Source: JABMPU01 sp964457455
Lineage (GTDB): Bacteria; Cloacimonadota; Cloacimonadia; Cloacimonadales; TCS61
Assembly: GCA_964457455.1 (NCBI GenBank)
Contig: CAYWJN010000008.1
Location: forward strand, 1 to 51,910
Direction: 5' to 3'
DNA: 51,910 nucleotides
The translations under genes were made by a program, and so were the position numbers. Of this stretch, positions 1 to 7,194 are shown piece by piece. The stretch's first letter is position 1; each line of letters begins with the position of its first letter. The notes under the pieces were generated by a model that did no database searches, had not been told where the DNA came from, and saw only the letters and a list, made by a program, of their open reading frames with translations.

Positions 1-45
1 TATCAACAAATTTGATGATCAAGTGATACTAATTTGAAGTGGGAA

Positions 46-312
46 ATGTTAGTTAGTGATTTGTTCAAGTTTGCTAATGACTTTAAGGATTCCCCAGTAT
101 CATTTGTAGATTATCAAGAAGAAAACAAGAAGATTATTACTCTTTATAATATTAATAGATTTAGGCAGTCTGTAAAAAAAGAACTCGTTGCTGAAAAGAA
201 GGAATTAGAGCCAGTTCAAAAAAAAATCAGTGAAGGTGTAGCAAGAATAAAAATAACTACTTGGGATGGTAAAATTACGAAAAAGATAGTAGATTGCTTG
301 AATAAATTATAA
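46..312 (+). CDS. Small hypothetical protein
   Basis: An open frame of 88 codons from the ATG at 46; a TTG at 34 would add four residues. The product is charged and mostly hydrophilic, with a lysine/glutamate-rich middle (KKELVAEKKELEPVQKK) that could form a short helix. There is no signal peptide or membrane segment and I recognise no family. No clear ribosome binding site precedes either start, and an in-frame TGA lies at 16-18. It is followed by hairpin repeats and faces the convergent TonB receptor gene. It may be real, or the tail of a gene that begins outside the window. Confidence 0.4.
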   Translation: MLVSDLFKFANDFKDSPVSFVDYQEENKKIITLYNINRFRQSVKKELVAEKKELEPVQKKISEGVARIKITTWDGKITKKIVDCLNKL

Positions 313-326
313 ACATTTATACACAA

Positions 327-347
327 GGGCAGATCATTGATCTGCCC
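327..347. repeat. Perfect palindrome followed by CCTACAA
   Basis: Ten-base arms GGGCAGATCA / TGATCTGCCC around a single base, followed by CCTACAA. A related hairpin with the same right-hand tail lies at 29532-29553. It sits between two convergent genes, so it could also act as a terminator-like hairpin, but there is no T tract. Confidence 0.6.
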
Positions 348-356
348 CTACAAACA

Positions 357-435
357 GACCTTACGGATGGTCTTGACCTTCGTAATGGTCACTAATTTCA
401 ACCATTGCGAAGGCTTGACAACCATTCGCAAGGTT
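357..435. repeat. Cluster of four related palindromic repeat units
   Basis: Four units of 16 bases at 357-372, 375-390, 400-415 and 420-435. They are variants of CCTTCGCAATGG or CCTTGCGAATGG, the first two in one orientation and the last two in the other. The last pair can fold on each other through the shared core TTGCGAA / TTCGCAA. The same pair recurs at 42778-42811 and, split apart, at 51824-51909. Confidence 0.7.
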
Positions 436-443
436 TCATGCAA

Positions 444-2942
444 TCAAAACCCCAATCTCAACCCAGCCACAAAATTACGTCCAGCTACTGGCCAAAATTT
501 ATTCCCTCCCCAATGATAGTACGAATCTGAAGCTGAATTATAATATTCATAACCTTCATAATAGCCGGAAGTTTCGTATTTTTTATCCAACAGGTTATTC
601 ACTTTCAGGTTCAGTTCCAAATCAGTTATGTTAAACAGGTTAACAAATTTGTAGCTGATTCCCAAGTTTACCAGTTGATATGCTTCCACGATGCGGTCTT
701 CATTTTCTGTATTATCCAGATATTGCTTTCCTACATGCTGAGCCTGAATAGAAGTGAGAAGATCGTTCAAACGATAGGCTAATTTTGTACTTGCCAAAAT
801 ATCGGGGAATCCACCGATTTTATTATCTTTTACATTAATTGATTTATAATCTACAATTACCCCGGATTCATCGTCATAAATTGGCTGTTGTATTATCAAG
901 TCATTAGAAAAATAATTATCATTATAACTGAAACTCCCTGAGAAAAGCAGGTTATAAGGCAATTGTGTTTTCAGGGAAAGTTCCACACCCCGATGCACTG
1001 TTTCATCTGCATTTCCACGAATGGGAGTTCCTTCATCATCCGCACCGCCGTAACCAACGATCTCATCGTTGAAATTCATCCAGAAGAGATTCGTTTTAAT
1101 TTTCCAAATGGCAGCATCGTACCCAAGACCCAGTTCATAATCGATCAGTTTCTCTTCCTTCACATAAGGATCACTCCACTCGATATGATCGATCTCTCCA
1201 TTCACATAGATCGTGTCGGATTCTGCAAAAAGCGGAGCTATGCCCAGGTCGTCCGGCCCATCCCAAAGATCGTATAATTCTCCATCTGTCGGTTCGCGCC
1301 TGGCAAAAGAAAGGTTAGCATACATATTCAGATTTTCATTGAAATTATAATTCACACCAAATCGGGGATTGAAAAAATCGTAATCCACTTTGTAGGAATT
1401 AAGATATTCTCCGGTAAAATTCCCGGATTCATGTTGTTCGAATTCATAATCGATCATCTGCACAAAAAGATTAGCCATCAGGCTCAGTTTGGCAGTCGGT
1501 TTGAAAAGCTCATTCACATAGAAAGTGAAATAAGTTTTGTCACCTGTGTAGTTATGATATTCTTGATCCTTTTCGTAAATTATTCCCAGAGTATCAGCTC
1601 CGATAACCTCTTCCACTTCTCCCCAATGTTCACTGTCGAAGAGACTGATATAACTTCCCAGAGTAAGTTCACCAAGCTTGTGCTGCCAGGTTAGATTTCC
1701 CACCCAGCCATACTGGTTTTTATCGACCCATTTCTGACGGATCAAATCTGCTTCGATCGTATAAGGATCATCTGCCAGTCCGTATTCCCAGAGATCTCGA
1801 CCATCTTTATATTGCTCGTAATATCCTTTTCCCTTTATGTAAAAAAGGCTGTTGTTCAGGTTCATTGTTTCACTTAGCATGAATTTATGGTGCAGTTCCA
1901 GGTGCGGTTGGTCAAAATCATCGATTTCGTTTTCATAAGAATAGGGATTGTGCTGATGATTTTCCTGAAGATCATCCTCCCAAGAGGCATCCCAGGCAGC
2001 ATGAGTCAATTCATTTCCACCATAAAAATTGATCTCTGTTATAGAACGCTCTCCGAGATGAGATAAACCTGTGAAATATGACCACTGTTCGGTGGCGCTG
2101 TTATCACGGTAGCCATCGGAAGTGATGCGGGAAAGACGCAGGTTCAGCTTGATGTTATTCATTATTTCATAGTTCGATTTGAAGCCGTATTTGATTGTTT
2201 CGTAACTGCCGTAGTTGGCGAAAACTTCAGTACCTTCCGGCATACCCACGGTATTTGTCTGCATATTCAGCGAGCCGCCAAATGTGGAAACACCATAGAT
2301 GGAACTACCTACACCACGTTGAAACTGAATATCGGATATACTTTCGGCAAAATCCGGCATATCCACCCAATAAACCTGGTGATCTTCCGGGTCGTTCAGC
2401 GGAATTCCATTGATCATCACACCGATCCGCTTCTGATCGAAACCACGAATTTTGAGATAAGAATAGCCAAAACCATTCCCGGCATCCGCATAAGAAAGCA
2501 CATTGGGAAGCTCATTCATCAACATGGGAATATCTTGTCCGTAGTTTGCTTCATCGATCATTTCTTTGTTCATGTTTGTAAAAGTAACAGGAGTTTCACG
2601 TTCTTTTGCCCGGGTAGATGAAACTGTCATTCCTTCAATCTCAGTCGGCTTTTTTTCCAAACCGATATTAAGAATTCTTTGCTCCGGAAAATTGATTTCT
2701 TTCTCAAAGATTCTGTAATCCTGTCGTTTGAAAACTAATGTATATAACCCAGGATCAAGGTCGGAAATGGTAAATTTACCGGATTCATCGGTGCTGCTGC
2801 CTTTGTTGGAATTCTGAATAAAAACCGATACTCCGGCCAGTTTGGTTTTACTCTCTGCATCCATCACTTCTCCCACTAATGTATCTGCGATCAGTAGGCT
2901 TCCTGATATCAGTGCTAAAAATAGTAACATGATTTTCTTCAT
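444..2942 (-). CDS. TonB-dependent outer-membrane receptor, probable thiamin or thiamin-precursor uptake
   Basis: An 832-residue outer-membrane receptor. In order: a signal peptide (residues 1-19), a carboxypeptidase-regulatory-like beta domain (about 20-95), a TonB plug (about 110-230, with KIRGFDQKRIGVMINGIPLND and RGVGSSIYG), and a long beta-barrel ending in LRLGF, with the usual C-terminal Phe. Such receptors bind a scarce nutrient and import it with TonB energy. The substrate is inferred from the TPP riboswitch upstream on the same strand (3310-3396); thiamin-regulated TonB receptors are known in Bacteroidetes. The start has AAGGAG about 8 bases upstream. The leader between riboswitch terminator and start is about 300 bases and repeat-rich, with no other gene. 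The barrel alone would not tell thiamin from its precursors. Confidence 0.9.
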   Translation of the reverse strand: MKKIMLLFLALISGSLLIADTLVGEVMDAESKTKLAGVSVFIQNSNKGSSTDESGKFTISDLDPGLYTLVFKRQDYRIFEKEINFPEQRILNIGLEKKPTEIEGMTVSSTRAKERETPVTFTNMNKEMIDEANYGQDIPMLMNELPNVLSYADAGNGFGYSYLKIRGFDQKRIGVMINGIPLNDPEDHQVYWVDMPDFAESISDIQFQRGVGSSIYGVSTFGGSLNMQTNTVGMPEGTEVFANYGSYETIKYGFKSNYEIMNNIKLNLRLSRITSDGYRDNSATEQWSYFTGLSHLGERSITEINFYGGNELTHAAWDASWEDDLQENHQHNPYSYENEIDDFDQPHLELHHKFMLSETMNLNNSLFYIKGKGYYEQYKDGRDLWEYGLADDPYTIEADLIRQKWVDKNQYGWVGNLTWQHKLGELTLGSYISLFDSEHWGEVEEVIGADTLGIIYEKDQEYHNYTGDKTYFTFYVNELFKPTAKLSLMANLFVQMIDYEFEQHESGNFTGEYLNSYKVDYDFFNPRFGVNYNFNENLNMYANLSFARREPTDGELYDLWDGPDDLGIAPLFAESDTIYVNGEIDHIEWSDPYVKEEKLIDYELGLGYDAAIWKIKTNLFWMNFNDEIVGYGGADDEGTPIRGNADETVHRGVELSLKTQLPYNLLFSGSFSYNDNYFSNDLIIQQPIYDDESGVIVDYKSINVKDNKIGGFPDILASTKLAYRLNDLLTSIQAQHVGKQYLDNTENEDRIVEAYQLVNLGISYKFVNLFNITDLELNLKVNNLLDKKYETSGYYEGYEYYNSASDSYYHWGGNKFWPVAGRNFVAGLRLGF

Positions 2943-3250
2943 CTTTTTCTCCTTTAATTATATCGAGTCGTCATAAACTTCTTACAACTCGAAAGTCCAT
3001 AATTTTGGAAGTTTCTACTTCCTGTTTTTACGAAGCGGAAACTTCGTTTGTTACTTGCTTTCTGAACTGGAAAGTTCGGAAAGAGAATTAATGTCTTTCT
3101 GCCTGCGAAGCCGAAGCCTTGCGAAGACTCGACGTCTCATGCACATTGATCTTTGGAAGAATCTCAACTGTTCACGAAACGTAAAGCTGAAAGACTAATC
3201 ACGAGATCCTTCGGAAGTAAAGCTACAAGATTCCTCAGGACGACAAACGC
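2943..3250. other. Long repeat-rich leader of the TonB receptor gene
   Basis: About 300 bases between the riboswitch terminator and the receptor start, with no credible ORF. It holds several short inverted repeats: ACGAAGCGGAAACTTCGT around 3033-3050, CTGAACTGGAAAGTTCGG around 3062-3079, and GCGAAGCCGAAGCCTTGCGA around 3107-3126. They look like decayed copies of the dispersed intergenic repeats seen elsewhere in the window. Confidence 0.5.
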
Positions 3251-3287
3251 AAAAAACCACATTCCAGCAGCATACCGGAATGTGGTT
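3251..3287 (-). terminator. Intrinsic terminator downstream of the TPP aptamer
   Basis: On the minus strand, arms AACCACATTCC / GGAATGTGGTT (11 perfect pairs) are followed by a run of six T. It lies just after the aptamer and well before the receptor gene, so it is the likely expression platform of a transcription-attenuating riboswitch. Confidence 0.85.
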
Positions 3288-3290
3288 TAT

Positions 3291-3314
3291 CTAATAAACT
3301 ATCAATTTCTTCAT
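3291..3314 (-). CDS. Seven-residue leader ORF inside the riboswitch expression platform
   Basis: ATG at 3314 (minus) opens MKKLIVY followed by TAG. The GGAGG that would be its ribosome binding site is the 3' edge of the TPP aptamer, five bases upstream. The ORF ends three bases before the terminator stem. It may be a translated leader peptide, the remnant start of a gene that once followed the riboswitch, or chance. The good spacing favours initiation, but expression is unproven. Confidence 0.35.
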   Translation of the reverse strand: MKKLIVY

Positions 3315-3396
3315 ATTTCCTCCGCTGGCATTATCCAGATCAGGTTCAAGGGTATTTCTCAGCATCGGTATAATAACTTCAGCACCCCTAAATCAG
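3310..3396 (-). promoter_or_regulatory. TPP riboswitch (THI element) controlling the TonB receptor
   Basis: On the minus strand the conserved blocks appear in order: GGGGTGCT, then GCTGAGA, then ACCCTTGAACCTGATCTGGA and TAATGCCAGCGGAGG. These are close to the TPP aptamer consensus, including the CTGAGA pyrimidine-sensing loop and the P5 stem CTGG/CCAG. The P3 arm is very short. A terminator follows at 3251-3287, so TPP binding is expected to stop transcription before the receptor gene. Confidence 0.95.
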
Positions 3397-3474
3397 ATTT
3401 TACTTTTTGCTTTTTAAAGCAACTATCAGACTGAAATTCTTCTATCAGGTTTTTGTGTCAAATGGTTTTTGGTT

Positions 3475-3527
3475 AACCTTGAAAAGGCTTCTTTCGCAAA
3501 CTTCTTCCTGCTAGCCCTTTCAAGGTT
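3475..3527 (+). repeat. 53-base imperfect palindrome, family A, copy 1
   Basis: Begins AACCTTGAAAAGGCTTC, contains CTTCTTCCTGCTA, and ends CCCTTTCAAGGTT, so the ends are inverted repeats. Other copies are at 3702-3755, 15347-15398 (reverse) and 36361-36413. Confidence 0.75.
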
Positions 3528-3549
3528 TCTTTCACTCATAAACTTTCAA

Positions 3550-3595
3550 CCCTGAAAGGGTCAAAACGCCAGAATAATTGAAGAGACTTTTCAGG
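3550..3595 (+). repeat. CCCTGAAAG repeat, family B, copy 1
   Basis: Starts CCCTGAAAGGGTCAA, contains CCAGAATAATTGAA and ends GAGACTTTTCAGG. A second copy with the same order of blocks is at 3801-3849. The ends are short inverted repeats (CCTGAAA / TTTCAGG). Confidence 0.65.
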
Positions 3596-3610
3596 ATAAC
3601 AATCTGTTGG

Positions 3611-3659
3611 TTCAATCGTCCCGATTGAATCTGATGTTTCCGCGGATCGTCCCGATCCG
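3611..3659. repeat. Two hairpins with core ATCGTCCCGAT and different arms
   Basis: TTCAATCGTCCCGATTGAA at 3611-3629 and CGGATCGTCCCGATCCG at 3643-3659. The cores are identical while the outer arms differ in sequence yet still pair. Related TCCCGAA...TTCGGGA palindromes are at 6134-6151 and 36623-36640. Confidence 0.65.
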
Positions 3660-3701
3660 TTTCTAATAAATTGCTTTCGGGACGAACAGTCCATCAAGTA
3701 A

Positions 3702-3755
3702 AACCTTGAAAAGGCTTCTTTCCAGAACTTCTTCCTGCTTAACGCTTTCAAGGTT
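3702..3755 (+). repeat. 54-base imperfect palindrome, family A, copy 2
   Basis: Begins AACCTTGAAAAGGCTTC, contains AACTTCTTCCTGCTTA and ends GCTTTCAAGGTTT. It is nearly identical to copy 1 about 230 bases away. Confidence 0.75.
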
Positions 3756-3800
3756 TACTTGCCTTTAGCGTGGTTATGTTTGATTTTGAATACAGTCCAG

Positions 3801-3849
3801 CCCTGAAAGAATCAATTCTCCAGAATTATTGAAAGAGACTTTTTCAGGG
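3801..3849 (+). repeat. CCCTGAAAG repeat, family B, copy 2
   Basis: Starts CCCTGAAAGAATCAA, contains CCAGAATTATTGAA and ends AGAGACTTTTTCAGGG. It pairs with copy 1 at 3550-3595. Confidence 0.65.
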
Positions 3850-3901
3850 TTTCAATTTATAAATCATTTGACTTCTATCCGCAAAACAAAATCCTCACAA
3901 A

Positions 3902-4072
3902 CAAAAACAGGGGAGCCTTCCTAACATTGGGGAAGTAATGAAGTTACAGCCCAAATAGGGAAAGTGCTGAGAGGTGGAGAAGATTGACGGAGCAACATCG
4001 TTCACTCCGTGAGCCGAGTCTTCGCGACCCTTTGAACTTGTCGGGTAATGCCGAAAAAGGAGAATAATTTTG
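3902..4072 (+). promoter_or_regulatory. TPP riboswitch controlling the SSS symporter
   Basis: Conserved blocks in order: CAGGGGAGCC, GTGCTGAGAGG, then CGACCCTTTGAACTTGTCGG and GTAATGCCGAAAAAGGAG. An extra hairpin (CGGAG / CTCCG inside GAAGA / TCTTC) lies between CTGAGA and ACCCTT, as in some other TPP aptamers. The P4 stem pairs CCTTT with AAAGG, which is part of the ribosome binding site of the symporter gene. The P1 stem may pair CAAAA (3902-3906) with the TTTTG that holds the TTG start codon. Ligand binding would then block translation directly, with no separate terminator. Confidence 0.9.
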
Positions 4073-5518
4073 AAATTTGATGCCACAATAGATTATAAAT
4101 CGGTCATCACAAATGTAGATTGGATCGTGTTCTTTGCAGTACTGGTCTTAACGCTAATTTCTGTAATCTACGGACAGACACTTAAAAAGAAAAATATTCA
4201 CAAGGATGATAAAAATTATAATTTCTTAGATCTGTTCTTGATGGGTAGACAATTGACTTTACCGATGTTCGTCGCCACGCTGGTAGCAACCTGGTATGGT
4301 GGGATTTTTGGAGTAACTAAGATCGCTTTCGAACAGGGAATTTTTAATTTCATCACGCAAGGAGTTTTCTGGTATGTTGCTTATATCATTTTTGCTTTGT
4401 TCATTACCCATAAAGTAGCAAAATACAAAGCACTTACTCTTCCTAACTTGATCGGTCAAATGTTTGGGCCCAGATCGGAAAAATTGAGTGCAGTTTTCAA
4501 TTTCTTTAACGTTTTGCCAATAGCTTACGTCATCAGTTTGGGATTATTGATCCAGGCTATATTTGGTATTTCAATGTTGATGGGAATGCTAATCGGAACA
4601 ACCATTGTAATTCTTTATACACTTTATGGTGGATTTCGTGCGGTCGTTTTTTCTGATATTGTGCAGTTTTTCGTGATGTGTCTGGGAGTTTTTCTGGTTC
4701 TTGCTTTTTCAGTTAAGATTTTTGGAGGGATCGGTTTTTTAAGAGCAAATCTTCCTGACACCCACTTTTCACCTACGGGAGGAGTAGGAATTGCAACTAC
4801 GCTCGTTTGGGGATTTATTGCTTTATCTACTTTAGTCGATCCTAATTTTTATCAAAGAGTTTTTGCAGCAAAGAATGTAAAAGTGGCAAAAAGAGGAATA
4901 CTCATTTCCACAATTATCTGGGTTTTATTCGATATCTGTACAACGGGGGGAGCAATGTATGCCAGAGCAGTGATTCCTGAAGCTGCATCAGATAAAGCTT
5001 ATCTGATTTATGCACTTCAAATTCTGCCGGATGGAATAAAAGGTCTTGTGCTGGCAGGAATTCTGGCAACTATTCTATCAACTCTGGATTCATATCTGTT
5101 CATTGCAGGAACCACAGTCTCTTATGATATGATGCCCAGAAAGTTGAAAGGTAAAATATATATTCACAATTTTGGAATAATCAGTGTGGGAATAATTGCC
5201 ATATTGATGGGTGTAATTTTCAAAGGAAATATTAAGGCTGTGTGGAAAACTCTGGGTAGTTATTCTGCCAGTTGTTTACTTCTTCCAGTTTTATATGGCT
5301 ATATTTTTCCCAATAAGATCAAAGACTATCAATTCGTTTTCGCAAGTATCTTAGGTGTAATAACAGTAAGTGTCTGGCGAAATATCGAATTAAGCGGATT
5401 CTGGCAAAATGTTGACGAACTTTATATGGGAATAATTGCAACTTCGCTTGGCTTGGCAAGCTATGGTCTTGTTGATAAGTATTTTATTAAACGTAAAGAC
5501 AATGGATGTGTAACATAA
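4070..5518 (+). CDS. Sodium:solute symporter family transporter, TPP-regulated
   Basis: A 482-residue inner-membrane protein with about 13 hydrophobic segments and the layout of the SSS family (LFLMGRQLTLPMFVATLVATWYGG near residues 54-77, then YTLYGGFRAVVFSDIVQF near 183-200, typical of the family). SSS carriers couple solute uptake to sodium. The TPP riboswitch that overlaps its start suggests thiamin or a thiamin precursor such as the pyrimidine moiety. The TTG start is chosen because AAGGAG lies about 8 bases upstream; the nearest ATG is out of frame. With the divergent TonB receptor it would complete import across both membranes. The substrate is inferred from regulation alone. Confidence 0.85.
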   Translation: MKFDATIDYKSVITNVDWIVFFAVLVLTLISVIYGQTLKKKNIHKDDKNYNFLDLFLMGRQLTLPMFVATLVATWYGGIFGVTKIAFEQGIFNFITQGVFWYVAYIIFALFITHKVAKYKALTLPNLIGQMFGPRSEKLSAVFNFFNVLPIAYVISLGLLIQAIFGISMLMGMLIGTTIVILYTLYGGFRAVVFSDIVQFFVMCLGVFLVLAFSVKIFGGIGFLRANLPDTHFSPTGGVGIATTLVWGFIALSTLVDPNFYQRVFAAKNVKVAKRGILISTIIWVLFDICTTGGAMYARAVIPEAASDKAYLIYALQILPDGIKGLVLAGILATILSTLDSYLFIAGTTVSYDMMPRKLKGKIYIHNFGIISVGIIAILMGVIFKGNIKAVWKTLGSYSASCLLLPVLYGYIFPNKIKDYQFVFASILGVITVSVWRNIELSGFWQNVDELYMGIIATSLGLASYGLVDKYFIKRKDNGCVT

Positions 5519-5541
5519 TTTATGAAAGAAACAAAAAAACA

Positions 5542-5612
5542 GCCACGAAGTTCACGAAGAAGCACAAAGAAAAACATAAGCACTCTTCGCGTTTCTTCGC
5601 GTGCTTAGTGGC
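5542..5612. repeat. GCCACGAAG-type inverted repeat
   Basis: A 71-base element with outer arms GCCAC / GTGGC and inner related blocks CACGAAGAAGCAC and CTTCGCGTTTCTTCGCGTG. It lies between the symporter gene and the small membrane protein. A left-end fragment (GCCACGAAGAACAC) is at 6851-6864, between two tRNA genes. Confidence 0.65.
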
Positions 5613-5630
5613 AAATTAATAGGAGGAGAG

Positions 5631-6014
5631 ATGAAAGCAGGAGGAATTGTAGGATTGATCCTGGGAATAGGTTTGCTGGCTTTTGGAATTTATCATCTTG
5701 TGATTGGAGTATATCTTTGGGCAGTCATCAAGCTTATAATCGGAGCAGGATTAACCATGTTGAAATTTACCAGAGGTCGTTACGGTAATATAATTTTCGG
5801 TCACATGGTTGTTGTTGCCGGATGTATGCTGGTTACAGCAGGAATATATTATGTTCCAATGATAGCAGAGCAGATCAAAGCCAATAACGGGCAGATTTCA
5901 CTTTTATATATTTTTGCAATGCCGCTGTTCTGGGGATTTTTTGCCATTCTCGGTGGAATTTGTACTATCTATCATGGTTTTTGTAAGTGTGTGAGGAAGG
6001 ATTGGAAAGTGTAA
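5631..6014 (+). CDS. Small four-helix membrane protein of unknown function
   Basis: A 127-residue protein with about four hydrophobic segments (roughly residues 5-28, 30-45, 55-76 and 95-118) and short basic ends (KFTRGRYG in the middle, CVRKDWKV at the end). The ATG at 5631 is chosen because AGGAGGAGAG lies directly upstream; a GTG at 5601 would start inside a palindromic repeat. I recognise no family. It lies on the same strand as the TPP-regulated symporter but 112 bases away, with a repeat between, so co-transcription is uncertain. Confidence 0.65.
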   Translation: MKAGGIVGLILGIGLLAFGIYHLVIGVYLWAVIKLIIGAGLTMLKFTRGRYGNIIFGHMVVVAGCMLVTAGIYYVPMIAEQIKANNGQISLLYIFAMPLFWGFFAILGGICTIYHGFCKCVRKDWKV

Positions 6015-6133
6015 ATTTTAAACAAATTACTAATGGTTTCATATTACACTCGACATCACTTACTCCTACAGAAGCTTCTGCTTCGAAAACTGAAGAGAAA
6101 CAGAAGTTTCTGGAGTTAGCACCTTCCGAACTG

Positions 6134-6151
6134 TCCCGAAAGCTTTCGGGA
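6134..6151. repeat. Perfect TCCCGAAAGCTTTCGGGA palindrome
   Basis: Nine-base arms with no loop. Relatives are at 36623-36640 and in the hairpins at 3611-3659. The sequence 6015-6211 holds no convincing gene; a second short palindrome, CAGAAGCTTCTG, lies at 6069-6080. Confidence 0.6.
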
Positions 6152-6211
6152 GGAGGGGAGAAAATCAATATGTCGGGAATTCAATGTACTCATTAGTAAA
6201 TTGGAGGAAGA

Positions 6212-6712
6212 ATGAAAAAAATTGTAATTTTTTATTCATTGGAAGGAAATACTACTTTTGTGGCAAAAGCAATTTCAGAAGCAATCGATGCTGATATTCT
6301 GGAATTGAAACCGAAGAAAGATTTAAATCCGAAAAGTTTTTTGCGTTTTTTCTGGGGTGGGATGCAGGTGGTCTTTAAAATAAAACCGGCTTTAATGGAA
6401 TTTGATAAAAATATTGATAATTATGATATTTTATTCATTGGTACACCGGTTTGGGCAGCAAATTTCACTCCATCATTTCGCTCACTATTTTCAAAGGTAA
6501 ATATTAAAAACAAGAAAATTGCCCTCTTTTGCTGTTATGGAGATAATGAGGGAAAAACTTTTAAAAGTTTGAAAAAACAATTAACGGGAAATGTTTTTTT
6601 AGGTGAAATCGGTTTTAAAGATATCATTAAACAGAATGAAGCTAAGAAAAAAGAGATTCTAAAAGAAATTAGTGATTGGGCAAAACAAATTGTTTCAGAA
6701 ATAAGAGAGTAA
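6212..6712 (+). CDS. Flavodoxin-like protein
   Basis: A 166-residue cytoplasmic protein of flavodoxin size. The N-terminal strand and phosphate loop are clear: IVIFYSLEGNTTFVAKAI (residues 4-21) matches the FMN phosphate-binding loop. DILFIGTPVWAANFTP near residues 72-87 holds the tryptophan that usually stacks on the isoalloxazine ring, and LFCCYGDNEGKT near 108-119 follows the third FMN loop. It probably carries electrons for an unidentified partner. The ATG follows GGAGGAAG. A bidirectional terminator follows 15 bases after the stop. Confidence 0.85.
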   Translation: MKKIVIFYSLEGNTTFVAKAISEAIDADILELKPKKDLNPKSFLRFFWGGMQVVFKIKPALMEFDKNIDNYDILFIGTPVWAANFTPSFRSLFSKVNIKNKKIALFCCYGDNEGKTFKSLKKQLTGNVFLGEIGFKDIIKQNEAKKKEILKEISDWAKQIVSEIRE

Positions 6713-6724
6713 TTTTTCCCAAAT

Positions 6725-6753
6725 AAAAAACCAGCCGTTTCAGGCTGGTTTTT
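6725..6753. terminator. Bidirectional intrinsic terminator
   Basis: Arms AACCAGCC / GGCTGGTT with A-rich sequence on the left and T-rich sequence on the right. It lies between the end of the flavodoxin gene (plus) and the end of the tRNA array (minus), so it can serve both. Confidence 0.85.
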
Positions 6754-6754
6754 A

Positions 6755-6842
6755 TGGTACCAGAGGCCGGACTTGAACCGGCACGGACAAAAAGCCCGAG
6801 GGATTTTAAGTCCCTTGTGTCTACCAATTCCACCACTCCGGC
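6755..6842 (-). tRNA. tRNA-Leu (UAA)
   Basis: The 88-base minus-strand sequence folds as a type II tRNA. Acceptor arms are GCCGGAG / CTCTGGT, the anticodon loop CTTAAAA gives anticodon UAA, a long variable arm (CGGGCTTTTTGTCCG) follows, and the T arm has GGTTCAAGTCC. The CCA end is encoded. Confidence 0.95.
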
Positions 6843-6980
6843 AAATAATAGCCACGAAGAACACCCCGATACAGTCGTTACTCCTTACGGGGCAGGCGAA
6901 GAAATACTAAGAAAAACACTGATATCATTTTCAACCTTTCGCAAGGCTTTTTATCTGCGAAAATCAGCGTCAAAAAAAAT
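6843..6980. repeat. Repeat fragments inserted between two tRNA genes
   Basis: A 138-base spacer holding GCCACGAAGAACAC (6851-6864, left end of the element at 5542) and CCTTTCGCAAGG (6935-6946, related to the 357-435 units). No gene is seen. Confidence 0.5.
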
Positions 6981-7054
6981 TGGAGGCGACACCCGGATTC
7001 GAACCGGGGATAAAGATTTTGCAGACCTTTGCCTTACCGCTTGGCGATGTCGCC
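6981..7054 (-). tRNA. tRNA-Cys (GCA)
   Basis: A 74-base minus-strand cloverleaf with acceptor GGCGACA / TGTCGCC, anticodon loop CTGCAAA (anticodon GCA), T loop GGTTCGAATCC and an encoded CCA end. Confidence 0.95.
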
Positions 7055-7073
7055 GGCACTCTATGCTAAAAAA

Positions 7074-7148
<75 letters not shown>

Positions 7149-7194
7149 TAAATTACGAATAAGCAAAATCAAAAAATGGATTCTTATTGTCAAA

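Noticed and set aside
357..435. CRISPR-like repeat array
   Set aside because: Only four short units in two orientations, with spacers of 2-9 bases and no cas genes.
2195..2621. Open frames on the plus strand opposite the TonB receptor
   Set aside because: They mirror the receptor's codons, lack ribosome binding sites and give no recognisable protein.
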